A DNA stretch of 64,000 nt from Winogradskyella marina (GTDB lineage Bacteria > Bacteroidota > Bacteroidia > Flavobacteriales > Flavobacteriaceae). A program made the translations under genes and the position numbers. Location of the stretch: assembly GCF_015645385.1 (NCBI RefSeq), contig NZ_JADOET010000004.1, positions 124,001 to 188,000 on the forward strand, written 5' to 3'. Shown here one piece after another: positions 18,587 through 27,630 of this stretch (the stretch's first letter is position 1; each line of letters opens with the position of its first letter). Under the pieces are notes generated by a model that saw only the letters and a list, made by a program, of their open reading frames with translations, had not been told where the DNA came from and made no database searches.

Positions 18587-18620
18587 AAAAAAACGAACTT
18601 TTTTTTAAGTTCGCTTTTTT
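18587..18620 (+). terminator. Orphan terminator upstream of the pseudogene
   Basis: CGAACTT (18594-18600) pairs with AAGTTCG (18607-18613), extended by an A run before and a T run after. The only gene on its left, the sigma factor, starts at 18513 and is transcribed away from it, so it has nothing intact to terminate. This points to deletion of a former gene. Confidence 0.6.
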
Positions 18621-18624
18621 AAGA

Positions 18625-18883
18625 ATGTTTTTAGATGATGAAATCAAACATATTGAGGATTATATTAGCTTAGAACACTTGCGTTTTAAAACCTTAGTAA
18701 CAAGAGAAACCACAACAACCATTGAATCTAAGTTGCCTAAATCACAAATTTTTGCGCATTAATCGTTCTTACATCGTTGCTATATCAAAAATACAGTCAT
18801 ATACAAATGAACACGTTACAGTTAGTCGAAAAGCGCTTTCCATTAGTCGAAGTTATTAGAAAGAAGTTTTGAAACGTCTATAA
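18625..18883 (+). pseudogene. Chimeric relic of a LytS-type kinase and LytTR response regulator
   Basis: From ATG 18625 the first 22 codons (DDEIKHIEDYISLEHLRFK) match the conserved helix after the phospho-accepting His of LytS-type kinases. The next part (TLVTRETTTTIESKLPKSQ) is the start of a LytTR DNA-binding domain. A one-base frameshift near 18750 follows, after which the second frame reads FLRINRSYIVAISKIQSY and KALSISRSY, then an in-frame TAG at 18857, then KEVLKRL and TAA 18881-18883. The gene pair therefore lost its middle by deletion and decayed. Confidence 0.75.
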
Positions 18884-18959
18884 AAAGATTAACTTTAAGA
18901 AATAAACACCCAAATCTTAACGTTATACAGCATCTGCTTTTGGATAGAAATATGGTTAT

Positions 18960-19550
18960 ATGAAAGATTACCTACATAATACTATTCCTAATTTAAAACC
19001 TTTTAATTATGAGCGTCATCACGATTCTCATTTTATAAATAAACAATGGGTTTTAGTCAATGGTATTTCTAAAAAGAAATCTATTTATACGTTTAAAGCA
19101 GATAATATTCTTGAAATTTCTAGAAAAAATAATGTCATTAAAACATTTTGGAATATTAACATTCAGAATAGTTTCACCATTAAAACTGAAGATGGCATTA
19201 TAACTGTAAAGGCGTTTTTTAAAGATGATGATATATTAGTTCTTAACAATCAAGACAAAGACGAGTTTGCGATGTACATTAATGCTTCCAACTATGATAA
19301 TGATTTAAATTCAGTAGAAGACATTCAGGCTTTCTTAAAAGATAAATACAAAAAGAAAGTGAGTACCATCATTTATGATCACGAATTCTACTACATTGAA
19401 AAATCAAAAGAGTTTGGGCCATATAAAGTGGAAGTTTTAGCCGAAAAAGTAAAAACAGGTGACATCAGTGCCTATTGTTTTGTAAGAGATGTTAATGAAT
19501 ATGATTACAGTAATCGCTTACGAATTGAAGATTTGATTCAGGAACTTTGA
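18960..19550 (+). CDS. Hypothetical protein, possible GYF_2-like C-terminus
   Basis: A 196-residue soluble protein without signal peptide or membrane helix. The first two thirds are beta-rich (KKKSIYTFKADNILEISRK). The C-terminal segment GPYKVEVLAEKVKTGDISAY resembles the GYF_2/DUF4339 domain, which senses or docks in membrane-linked proteins, but the usual membrane part is absent. I do not recognise the family. It ends 10 bp before a heptamer tandem array. Confidence 0.6.
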   Translation: MKDYLHNTIPNLKPFNYERHHDSHFINKQWVLVNGISKKKSIYTFKADNILEISRKNNVIKTFWNINIQNSFTIKTEDGIITVKAFFKDDDILVLNNQDKDEFAMYINASNYDNDLNSVEDIQAFLKDKYKKKVSTIIYDHEFYYIEKSKEFGPYKVEVLAEKVKTGDISAYCFVRDVNEYDYSNRLRIEDLIQEL

Positions 19551-19560
19551 TGATTAGTGT

Positions 19561-19670
19561 TCAGTTCTCAGTGGTCAGTGGTCAGTGGTCAGTGTTCAGT
19601 GGTCAGTGGTCAGTGTTCAGTGTTCAGTGTTCAGTGTTCAGTGTTCAGTGTTCAGTGTTCAGTGTTCAGT
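19561..19670. repeat. Heptanucleotide tandem array TCAGTG(T/G)
   Basis: About 15.7 copies of a 7-bp unit, mostly TCAGTGT in the distal half and TCAGTGG in the proximal half, with one diverged first copy (TCAGTTC). It begins 11 bp after a stop codon. The copy number probably varies between isolates by slippage. It has no spacers and is not a CRISPR. Confidence 0.9.
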
Positions 19671-19734
19671 AATATACTTCTTTTGAATTCAACATACTGA
19701 AAATAAAAAACCAATAATCTATATTATTTAGCAA

Positions 19735-20100
19735 GGTTTCTCAGTGAATCTTCGCGTAAACTCTGTGTAATTATTTCTCGAAAAGTCACAAAGACTTAAC
19801 TCCTCAAAAAGCTGTATCAAGTTTTAATATGTTATTGATAACTACTAAAAAAGTTGAAGTTTAAAAGAATTTCTCCATGAATCTTCGTGCAAACTCCGTG
19901 AAACTCAGCGTTAATATTTTTCTCACGAAGCCGCAAAGACGCAAAAACTTAAATCCTCAAAAAAGCTGTATCAGGTTTTAATAAGTTATTGATAACTACT
20001 AAAAAGTTGAAGCTTAAAAGAATTTCTCAGTGAACCTTCGTGCAAACTCCGTGAAATTCAGCGTAAATATTTTTTCTCGCAAAGGCGCAAAGACATTAAG
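19735..20100. repeat. Imperfect tandem repeat of about 130-155 bp, nearly three copies
   Basis: The segment TTTCTCAGTGAATCTTCG recurs with small changes at about 19738, 19871 and 20024, each followed by a variant of CAAACTCCGTGAAACTCAGC and of CGCAAAGACG. GCTGTATCA, then GTTATTGATAACTACTAAAA, recur in the first two units. I recognise the CTCCGTG/CGCAAAGACGC motifs as common noncoding repeats in Bacteroidota. No ORF is seen. Confidence 0.75.
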
Positions 20101-20135
20101 TACTGGTTGCGGAATTTTTTCATGAAGCTCATGTC

Positions 20136-20173
20136 AAAAAAAAAGCGAAAATCTTTATCAGAAATCCGCTTTT
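20136..20173 (-). terminator. Terminator of fabV
   Basis: On the reverse strand AAAAGCG and CGCTTTT form a stem followed by a run of nine T, 24 bp after the fabV stop. Confidence 0.7.
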
Positions 20174-20196
20174 CAATTATTTAAAATGTAATCTTA

Positions 20197-21390
20197 TTAT
20201 TCTTGTAATCCTGGAATTGCAACCATTTCATTAACATCCTTATCATAATCAACACCTTCAACATTAAAACCAAAGAGATTAAAGAAATCGGTTTTGTAAC
20301 CTTCTAAATCTCCTATATTTGGTAAAGTTTCGGTTGTAGCGTCCTTCCAAAGTTCTAAAACTTTAGCTTGGATATCATCGCGCATTTCCCAATCATCGAC
20401 ACGTATTCTTCCAGCGTCATCTAATTGTAGGTCTTCAGCATATAGACGCTCGTTAAATAAACGCTCAATTTGCTCAATACAACCTTCATGAATGCCCTCT
20501 TCTTTCATCACTTTATACAACAATGAAATATATAACGGAATCACTGGAATAGCAGAACTCGCTTGTGTTACTAAAGCCTTATTAACAGACACATACCCTT
20601 TTCCATTAATGTCTTTTAGAGAATCTGTGATTTTAAACGCTGTAGCTTCTAAGTGGTCTTTAGCTTTACCGATGGTGCCTTTTCTATAAACCGCCTCAGT
20701 TAATGAAGGCCCAATATAAGAATAGGCCACCGTTTTAAAATCTTTAGATAAAACATTTTCAGATTTTAAAAGATCAATCCACATTTGCCAATCTTCGCCA
20801 CCCATTACAGCAATAGTATTATCAATGTCGTCACCTGAACATGGTTCTATTGAAATCTCTTTTACAACTCCAGTATGAAAATCTACAGTATTGTTTGTAA
20901 ATGTATCACCAATTGGTTTTAATACGGATTTATAACGTTTTCCAGTATCTGGATGCGTTCTAACAGGTGATGCCAAACTGTATATTAGCATATCAATTTC
21001 ACCCAAATCCTCTTTAATTAATTGTAAAGTTTGTGCTTTTATATCGTGCGAAAACGCATCCCCATTGATACTTTTAGCATATAAACCATCTTTATGAGCT
21101 TGGGTTTCAAAAGCAGCACTATTGTACCAACCTGGTGAGGCAGGACGACCTTCTGATGGTGGTTTTTCAAAAAACACACCAATGGTCGAAGCTTCCGATC
21201 CGTAAGCACTTGTTATACGCGATGCTAAACCAAAACCCGTTGATGCTCCAATAACTAATACTTTTTTTGGACCATTAGTTGTTGATGGTTTTGATTTTAT
21301 ATAATCAATTTGATTTAATACATTTTTTTCACAACCTGTTGGATGCGACGTTAAACAAATAAATCCTCTTGTTTTTGGTTCTATTATCAT
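20197..21390 (-). CDS. fabV: Trans-2-enoyl-ACP/CoA reductase FabV
   Basis: A 397-residue NADH-dependent reductase that completes each cycle of type II fatty acid elongation. It has the FabV start (MIIEPKTRGFICLTSHPTGC), the nucleotide-binding segment VLVIGASTGFGLASRI, PPSEGRPASPGWYN and the family-specific Y-x8-K catalytic motif in YRKGTIGKAK. Full length for the family. It lies 9 bp downstream of the lipoamide dehydrogenase gene and is probably co-transcribed with it. FabV enzymes are naturally tolerant to triclosan (family knowledge). Confidence 0.95.
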   Translation of the reverse strand: MIIEPKTRGFICLTSHPTGCEKNVLNQIDYIKSKPSTTNGPKKVLVIGASTGFGLASRITSAYGSEASTIGVFFEKPPSEGRPASPGWYNSAAFETQAHKDGLYAKSINGDAFSHDIKAQTLQLIKEDLGEIDMLIYSLASPVRTHPDTGKRYKSVLKPIGDTFTNNTVDFHTGVVKEISIEPCSGDDIDNTIAVMGGEDWQMWIDLLKSENVLSKDFKTVAYSYIGPSLTEAVYRKGTIGKAKDHLEATAFKITDSLKDINGKGYVSVNKALVTQASSAIPVIPLYISLLYKVMKEEGIHEGCIEQIERLFNERLYAEDLQLDDAGRIRVDDWEMRDDIQAKVLELWKDATTETLPNIGDLEGYKTDFFNLFGFNVEGVDYDKDVNEMVAIPGLQE

Positions 21391-21399
21391 ATCTAAAGT

Positions 21400-22800
21400 C
21401 TATACGTGTAATGCTCTATCATCTGTTGCCGCTAATGCTGCTTCTTTTACAGCTTCTGCAAATGTTGGATGTGCATGAGACATACGCGAAATATCTTCGG
21501 CCGAAGCTCTATATTCCATAGCTGTAACGGCTTCTGCGATTAAATCGGCACAACGTGCACCAATCATGTGTACACCTAATACTTCATCTGTAGATTTATC
21601 GGCTAAGATTTTTACAAAACCATCAAGATCTCCACTGGCTCTTGCGCGTCCTAATGCTCTGAATGGAAACTGTCCCACTTTATAATCTACATTATCGGCT
21701 TTTAATTCTTCTTCTGTTTTACCAACAGCAGCGACTTCTGGCCACGTGTACACCACTCCAGGAATTAAATTATAATCGATATGTGGTTTTTGTCCTGCCA
21801 TAGTTTCAGCAACAAAAACACCTTCTTCTTCGGCTTTATGTGCTAACATCGCCCCTTTAATAACATCTCCAATCGCATAAATATTAGATACATTGGTTTG
21901 TAAATGCTCATTGACTTCAACCTGTCCTCTATCGTTCATTTTTACACCTGCAGCGTCAAGATTTAAACCATCTGTATAAGGACGACGACCAACAGATACT
22001 AAACAATAATCGCCTTTAAATTCTACGACTTCGCCTTTTTTATTTTCAGCTTTAACGATGACCTCATCACCTTTACGATCCACAGATTGCACCTTGTGAG
22101 AGAGCATCATTTTGCATTTCGCTTTCTTAAAGACTTTATTCAATTCTTTAGACAAACCAGCATCCATAGTAGGAATAATTCTGTCCATATATTCTATAAC
22201 AGTCACTTCAGCACCCAAACGACGGTACACTTGTCCTAGTTCTAACCCAATAACTCCACCACCAATAATAATTAAGTGTTTAGGAATTTCTTTTAGCTCT
22301 AATGCTTCTGTTGATGTAATTACACGTTCTTTATCTAACTCAATAAATGGTAAGTTAGAAGGTTTAGAACCAGTAGCGATAATGATTTTTTTGGCTTCAA
22401 TCTCTTGCGCATCTTTACCTTCAATAGTAATATGAGTCGCATCTTTAAATGATCCTAAGCCTTCAAATACATCGATGTTATTTTTCTTCATTAAGTAATC
22501 GATTCCACCTGTAGTTTGGTCTACAACAGCTTGTTTACGACCGATCATTTTTTCAAGATTCACTTTAATATCTCCAGGAATTTCGATACCATGATCTTCA
22601 AAATGTTTAGTGGCTTCTTCATAATGATGCGAAGAACTTAACAACGCCTTACTTGGAATACAACCTACGTTTAAGCAGGTGCCACCAAGTGTTGAATATT
22701 TTTCAATAATGGCAGTTTTCATGCCTAATTGCGCACAACGGATTGCTGCTACATAACCTCCAGGTCCAGAACCAATTATTGCTACATCGTATGATTTCAT
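21400..22800 (-). CDS. lpdA: Dihydrolipoyl dehydrogenase (E3)
   Basis: A 466-residue FAD enzyme that reoxidises lipoyl groups of 2-oxo acid dehydrogenase and glycine cleavage complexes. It has the FAD-binding GSGPGGYVAAIRCAQLG, the redox disulfide GGTCLNVGCIPSKALL, the NAD-binding IIGGGVIGLELGQVY, the second FAD motif YAIGDVIKGAMLAHKAEEEG and the C-terminal catalytic HAHPTFAEA. A lipoate ligase gene is also present in the window at 35.4 kb. Confidence 0.96.
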   Translation of the reverse strand: MKSYDVAIIGSGPGGYVAAIRCAQLGMKTAIIEKYSTLGGTCLNVGCIPSKALLSSSHHYEEATKHFEDHGIEIPGDIKVNLEKMIGRKQAVVDQTTGGIDYLMKKNNIDVFEGLGSFKDATHITIEGKDAQEIEAKKIIIATGSKPSNLPFIELDKERVITSTEALELKEIPKHLIIIGGGVIGLELGQVYRRLGAEVTVIEYMDRIIPTMDAGLSKELNKVFKKAKCKMMLSHKVQSVDRKGDEVIVKAENKKGEVVEFKGDYCLVSVGRRPYTDGLNLDAAGVKMNDRGQVEVNEHLQTNVSNIYAIGDVIKGAMLAHKAEEEGVFVAETMAGQKPHIDYNLIPGVVYTWPEVAAVGKTEEELKADNVDYKVGQFPFRALGRARASGDLDGFVKILADKSTDEVLGVHMIGARCADLIAEAVTAMEYRASAEDISRMSHAHPTFAEAVKEAALAATDDRALHV

Positions 22801-22831
22801 ATATATAAATTTTCTAATAATTAAAGAGATA

Positions 22832-22856
22832 CTTCGACAAGCTCAGCATGACAAAG
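22832..22856. repeat. Dispersed repeat motif (CTTCGACAAGCTCAGCATGACA)
   Basis: A short intergenic sequence, CTTCGACAAGCTCAGCATGA, of the same general type as the GAGCGCAGTCGAAAC motifs at 30292 and 58895. Such motifs recur between genes in Bacteroidota genomes. Confidence 0.5.
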
Positions 22857-22862
22857 CGAATA

Positions 22863-22870
22863 CAAAAATA
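22863..22870 (-). promoter_or_regulatory. -7 element upstream of lpdA
   Basis: On the reverse strand the sequence is TATTTTTG, matching TAnnTTTG, 63 bp upstream of the lpdA start. The dispersed repeat lies in the leader between them. Confidence 0.4.
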
Positions 22871-22922
22871 CACTTTTGATTAATAATTCACGAATTTTAA
22901 AACTGCTTAATCAGAAACAAAA

Positions 22923-24536
22923 TTAGTAATTATTTTTACCTAAATCTTCTAAAACCCAATCCAATTCTGGATCGGTATTATTTAAGCGATCCTCATAACT
23001 CGGTAGGATTTCTACATCTGGTTTTACGCCATAACCGTCTGGAGTTATTTTATGAGGTGCATCTATATGTGCAAGCCCTATTCTAGCACGTACTTTTGTG
23101 TTTGGCAGCTCGTAAACTTTATACATTCCTGCAACGGTTCCGTTATATGCACCTCCTGTTTCTTCGCCAACAAAAGTTACGCGATTGTCTCCATCCAATT
23201 TTGACGATAAAATAGAAGAAGCGGAGAATGAATTTCCATTAATTAACACATAAATTTTGCCTTTAAAATTTAACGAATTAGGTTCTTTTTCTTTTGCTGA
23301 ATTAAATCTGTAATATAATTGCCCATCTTTTTTACTAGATTTTAGATACTCAATAGGAGCAATTATTGGTGCTATTAAACCTCCCAAAATCTTTAACCCT
23401 GTTGGTGTCGTATTACTCATTAAACTTTTTAATAATGGAAATCTAGTGTTGACTTCACTTGGATTTATCATGGTGTAGTTTTTATCGGTTAAATAGGCAT
23501 ATAAATACGTGATTTCTTTTAATCGACCACCGAAGTTATTTCGTAAATCGATGATTAGTGCTTCAGATTTCAGCGAGTCTATGGTTTTAAAACTTTCTTC
23601 GTAAAAGTTTTTATAGTTTCCTCTAGTAAAACCTCTAATTTTCAACAATGCAACCGAACTATCTTTACCGACAAACTTTAAATTTCTAGTGTATTCATTT
23701 CTGTCATAAATAAATCCGTGATCCCGTTTGTACTTTCTCTCAGCCTTTAATTTTATTTTTTTCGCTTTTTTCTCAGATTTTGTAAGTTTTGGTAGCTTCT
23801 TTTTTAGGGCGTCTAAAGAATCCATTTTAATAGAGTCTTTCTTTAATTGCATAGCGTCCGTCTTTAAAACCCGTTTATAACTTTTAATAAAAGTTGAGTC
23901 TAAGTTTCTAAGTGTAAAACTAATACTATCAAATCGGCCTTTATCTTTAACATAATACGCTAAGAAACGGTTTCCTGCAACTCTATTATGAAAGGTCGTA
24001 TTATAACCATCTGATGCTATAATTTTATTGTATTCTTTAATTAAATCTTGTGGCGTTTCATCCGCTACTTTTAATACTTCGGCATTAATTAAAACCGAGT
24101 CGTTTCCTCTAGCGTTCACAATAAAAAGCTTTTCGTCTAAATATTCGAAATCTAAATTATTGATGTCAAATTTTGAGCCCTTTAATGCCTTTCTTTCTTT
24201 TCGTGTAAACTGTTTGCTAGGAGGTGACAACGACATATGGCCTTGACCAACATATTTAGTTACTGCCGCTAATTGTTTGTAAAGTGTCCTACTATCCATT
24301 GGTTCATCAATGGCCTTTTTTAAGCTATCAAATTTAAAATCTAAAATGGCTTTAGATGTAAACTGATATAAATGTGGGTGGTGTCTTTGAAGCTGCTCGT
24401 AAACTTTATCTATGTCTTCGTGTAAATGTTTTACGGCATGTAATTTTGTGACTTGATAGTTATGTTTTTCAACACTCGCACAAGATGATAATAGCACTAA
24501 TATGAGACTAAGGGATAGTAATATTATTTTTCTCAT
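22923..24536 (-). CDS. S41 family (C-terminal processing-type) peptidase, lipoprotein
   Basis: A 537-residue serine protease of the tail-specific family. The lipobox LLSSC (Cys19) marks it as a lipoprotein. A helical N-terminal domain is followed by an insertion rich in Lys (KKLPKLTKSEKKAKKIKLKA) and the catalytic core: ALIIDLRNNFGGRLKE, then GKIYVLINGNSFSASSILSS with the nucleophilic Ser, then FVGEETGGAYNG. No clear PDZ domain is seen. The substrate is unknown. Confidence 0.85.
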   Translation of the reverse strand: MRKIILLSLSLILVLLSSCASVEKHNYQVTKLHAVKHLHEDIDKVYEQLQRHHPHLYQFTSKAILDFKFDSLKKAIDEPMDSRTLYKQLAAVTKYVGQGHMSLSPPSKQFTRKERKALKGSKFDINNLDFEYLDEKLFIVNARGNDSVLINAEVLKVADETPQDLIKEYNKIIASDGYNTTFHNRVAGNRFLAYYVKDKGRFDSISFTLRNLDSTFIKSYKRVLKTDAMQLKKDSIKMDSLDALKKKLPKLTKSEKKAKKIKLKAERKYKRDHGFIYDRNEYTRNLKFVGKDSSVALLKIRGFTRGNYKNFYEESFKTIDSLKSEALIIDLRNNFGGRLKEITYLYAYLTDKNYTMINPSEVNTRFPLLKSLMSNTTPTGLKILGGLIAPIIAPIEYLKSSKKDGQLYYRFNSAKEKEPNSLNFKGKIYVLINGNSFSASSILSSKLDGDNRVTFVGEETGGAYNGTVAGMYKVYELPNTKVRARIGLAHIDAPHKITPDGYGVKPDVEILPSYEDRLNNTDPELDWVLEDLGKNNY

Positions 24537-24860
24537 AGGAATTGATTTTAAAACTGATTGATGATTTAATTAGATCTTTTTTAAGAATAGACGTAAAAAT
24601 ATTGCTAATCGTTGCTTTATGAAATAATTTAAAGGAAAATTAGGATATAATTTTAGGTATAAAAGCGAAAAACTCTCTAATTTATTGGAATTATATAACA
24701 AGATGATGGACACAAATTTGAACAAAAAAATAGTCCAAACTATGAGATTAAAAAATAATCTTATAGAATGGACATATTTTCCCCTTAATCGCTAATAGCA
24801 CTTCAAAATTGCATTTTAAAACAAAAATTAGCAATACTCAATTTGAGTATTTTACCGTAT
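24537..24860. other. Intergenic region with a 19-bp palindrome
   Basis: AT-rich spacer between two reverse-strand genes with no gene-like ORF. At 24833-24851, directly downstream of the LuxR-type gene, lies the dyad AATACTCAATTTGAGTATT. The near absence of a loop makes it more like a protein-binding site than a terminator. Confidence 0.45.
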
Positions 24861-25631
24861 TTATAACCAATGTTGATTCACTTTTAGCATGCCAATCAAC
24901 TCTCCTGTAGATGACACATTAAACTTTTTTAATATATTTCTTCGATGCGTATCAACCGTATGAGGACTGATACTTAGTCTTTTAGAAATCTGTTTGCTCG
25001 TATGATTCAACACCAATAACCTGATGACATCGCGCTCTCTGTTACTAACATCTTCAGTTAGTAACTTTTGAGAAAAGTTATTAAAATAGAGTGTTTCATA
25101 TTCGTTATTAGCATTTAGAATTTTAGCAGATGCAGTAATATCCATTTTTATATGAGGATCTAAAACGGTGTAATGTGCTAATCCTATTATTGGTTTTCCG
25201 TCTGAATCGAAATCCAAAGGTGTGGTATTCTGAATGATATTAACATAAACATCATTGGCATTTTTTATCCTAAAATTCCAAGTGTAATTTGTGTCTTTAC
25301 GTTTATGTACTGAAATTTCACTAAGTGTAAATTCCATTAAACTATTAAGTGCACTAAGCCAAGCATCAATATCGTCTGGGTGAATTCTATTCCAAAAATA
25401 ACGCATGCCATGTACTTTTAACTCCTGAGCATCAAGCCCAAGACAAGCCGTATAATTTTTACTAATATACTCAAAGGTTAAATTTTGTGTATTTGTAATA
25501 CAAAAAAACGTAGAACTATATGGTAGAAACGCATCGAGTTCCATGATCTTTTTTATATGTTCTTTTAGCGAAGGTGTATCGTAAGATTTAAATATAAGTT
25601 TATATAAATCTTTGATATGCGTTTGTTTCAT
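24861..25631 (-). CDS. PAS-LuxR type transcriptional regulator
   Basis: A 256-residue protein. About residues 30-160 resemble a PAS fold (YSSTFFCITNTQNLTFEYIS, RYFWNRIHPDDIDAWLSALN). Residues about 192-250 are a LuxR/GerE helix-turn-helix (SNRERDVIRLLVLNHTSKQI, SKRLSISPHTVDTHRRNILK). There is no receiver or kinase domain, so it probably responds to a small ligand or redox cue directly. It lies 33 bp downstream of the Lrp-type gene and may share its transcript. Confidence 0.88.
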   Translation of the reverse strand: MKQTHIKDLYKLIFKSYDTPSLKEHIKKIMELDAFLPYSSTFFCITNTQNLTFEYISKNYTACLGLDAQELKVHGMRYFWNRIHPDDIDAWLSALNSLMEFTLSEISVHKRKDTNYTWNFRIKNANDVYVNIIQNTTPLDFDSDGKPIIGLAHYTVLDPHIKMDITASAKILNANNEYETLYFNNFSQKLLTEDVSNRERDVIRLLVLNHTSKQISKRLSISPHTVDTHRRNILKKFNVSSTGELIGMLKVNQHWL

Positions 25632-25664
25632 ATGCTAAAATTAAAAATTTTATTTAAAACATAA

Positions 25665-26126
25665 TCACATTAATGAAATTGCAGTGGTATGCTTTACTTC
25701 ATTTATCATAAACATGCTATGTGTACTTCCAATATGGTCTATTTTGGTTAGCTTTTCTACCATAAATTCTCTAAACGCTGTCATATCCTTGACTAGAACT
25801 TTAAGTAAATAATCGTAATCACCACTGAGGTGATAGCATTCTAAAACCTCATTTAGTTGTTTTACTTCACGTTCAAACATCACCACATAATCTTGTGAAT
25901 GTTGTACCAATTTTACATGACAAAACGCAACAAAGTCTTTTTGTATTTTACTCTTATCAACCAACGCAACATACTGCTTTACGATACCACTCTTCTCGAG
26001 CTTTCTAATACGCTCATAAACGGCAGTCACTGATAAATTTAACTGCATTGACAAGGCTTTATTGGTCTGTTTACTATCGGTTTGAAGTAAATGAAGAAGT
26101 TTTCTGTCAATGGCATCAAAAATCAT
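25665..26126 (-). CDS. Lrp/AsnC family transcriptional regulator
   Basis: A 153-residue regulator with an N-terminal helix-turn-helix (IDRKLLHLLQTDSKQTNKAL, SVTAVYERIRKLEKSGIV) and a C-terminal RAM ligand-binding domain (ECYHLSGDYDYLLKVLVKDM). It is transcribed divergently from a PLP-dependent sulfur amino acid enzyme with a 163-bp shared spacer. Lrp-family proteins commonly control the adjacent divergent amino acid gene, so it probably regulates that enzyme (inference). Confidence 0.92.
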   Translation of the reverse strand: MIFDAIDRKLLHLLQTDSKQTNKALSMQLNLSVTAVYERIRKLEKSGIVKQYVALVDKSKIQKDFVAFCHVKLVQHSQDYVVMFEREVKQLNEVLECYHLSGDYDYLLKVLVKDMTAFREFMVEKLTKIDHIGSTHSMFMINEVKHTTAISLM

Positions 26127-26289
26127 AGGTGTTGTTTTTTCGGAAATAATTGTAATTCATTCAAATATAATTAAAACTAAACTACAACTATGAGTTTTTA
26201 CAGTATATTAATCTAAATACTACCTACATCATTGATATATCATCTAAATATATCGAAATTTGAACTACATAATCACTAAAACTGTTACT

Positions 26290-27489
26290 ATGACTTTTAA
26301 ACCGGCAAATAACATTCAAGATTTACAGTACTTTGGCGAATTTGGTGGAGTTAATCCATCTATTTCAGATTCTTCAACCTATACCTTCTTATCAGCAAAA
26401 ACAATGTTCGATACCTTTGAAGGTAATGCTGATGGTTGTTACCTTTATTCGCGTCATTCGTCGCCTTCAAATTTATATTTAGGTGAAGCTTTAGCAGCAA
26501 TGGAAGGTACAGAAACGGCAACCGTTACAGCTTCTGGAATGGGAGCCATTACTCCGGTTGTATTGCAGCTTTGTGACTCTGGAGATCATGTGGTAAGTAG
26601 CAGAACGATTTACGGAGGTACGTATGCGTTCCTAAAAAACTTTGCTCCACGTTTAGGTATAAACACAACATTTGTAGATATTACTAAACTTGCTAGTGTT
26701 GAAGCCGCAATAACACCTAAAACAAAGATTTTATACTGTGAATCAATTAGCAATCCATTACTCGAAGTCGCCGATATAACTGGTTTGGCACTACTAGCAA
26801 AAAAGCACAATCTAAAATTAGTTGTAGATAATACGTTTTCTCCACTATCCATTTCTCCAGTTAATTTGGGAGCCGATATTGTCATTCATAGTTTAACCAA
26901 ATTCATCAATGGCTCTTCTGATACTGTTGGTGGTGTGGTTTGTGGCTCACAACAACTTATAGATGATTTACGGAACGTCAATAGTGGTGCTGCCATGTTA
27001 TTAGGGTCTACGATGGATAGTTTGCGTTCGGCTTCGGTATTAAAAAATCTTAGAACACTACATATTAGAATGATGCAACACAGTTATAACGCATCGTATT
27101 TAGCTGAGAAATTTGAAAACTATGGGTTAAAAACGGTGTATCCTGGCTTAGCCTCTCACCCATCGCACGAGTTATTCAAATCCATGATGAATGAAAAATA
27201 TGGTTTTGGAGGTATGATGACGATCGATGTTGGATCTTTAGATAAAGCAAATGCCTTAATGGAACTGATGCAAGAACGCAACCTTGGCTATTTGGCAGTA
27301 AGCTTAGGATTCTACAAAACCTTATTTAGTGCACCAGGAAGCTCTACCTCTTCTGAAATCCCTGAAGATGAACAAGAAGCCATGGGCTTGAGTGATGGTT
27401 TAATTCGATTTTCAATTGGATTAGATGCCGATATTGAACGTACTTATAAAACGATGAAAGCTTGCATGGAAAAATTGAATATTCTTTAA
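26290..27489 (+). CDS. PLP-dependent Cys/Met metabolism enzyme (methionine gamma-lyase-like)
   Basis: A 399-residue enzyme of the cystathionine gamma-synthase/methionine gamma-lyase fold. It has YSRHSSPSNLYLGEALAAME, the cofactor site VVDNTFSPLSISP and the PLP lysine in HSLTKFINGSSD. An upstream TTG start at 26260 is possible, but ATG 26290 (MTFKPANNIQDLQYF) is preferred. The exact reaction (gamma-lyase, gamma-synthase or O-acetylhomoserine sulfhydrylase) cannot be fixed by reading. The divergent Lrp-type regulator and the absence of biosynthetic neighbours favour a catabolic lyase. Confidence 0.85.
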   Translation: MTFKPANNIQDLQYFGEFGGVNPSISDSSTYTFLSAKTMFDTFEGNADGCYLYSRHSSPSNLYLGEALAAMEGTETATVTASGMGAITPVVLQLCDSGDHVVSSRTIYGGTYAFLKNFAPRLGINTTFVDITKLASVEAAITPKTKILYCESISNPLLEVADITGLALLAKKHNLKLVVDNTFSPLSISPVNLGADIVIHSLTKFINGSSDTVGGVVCGSQQLIDDLRNVNSGAAMLLGSTMDSLRSASVLKNLRTLHIRMMQHSYNASYLAEKFENYGLKTVYPGLASHPSHELFKSMMNEKYGFGGMMTIDVGSLDKANALMELMQERNLGYLAVSLGFYKTLFSAPGSSTSSEIPEDEQEAMGLSDGLIRFSIGLDADIERTYKTMKACMEKLNIL

Positions 27490-27512
27490 GCAAAAATTAC
27501 ACGTATACAATT

Positions 27513-27557
27513 AAAGGTTAGATTCTTATACAAGAATAAGCGTCTAACCTTTTTTTT
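27513..27557 (+). terminator. Rho-independent terminator
   Basis: AAAGGTTAGA and its complement TCTAACCTTT enclose a smaller hairpin (CTTAT/ATAAG), followed by a T run, 24 bp after the PLP enzyme stop. Confidence 0.8.
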
Positions 27558-27630
27558 ACGTCATATTCTATGATTTGTATTCGATTTGCATTTGGTTTCA
27601 CAAAATCGTAACATTACAACACTAAACTGA

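Noticed and set aside
19561..19670. Possible CRISPR array
   Set aside because: The 7-bp units are directly adjacent, with no spacers and no cas genes; it is a simple tandem repeat.
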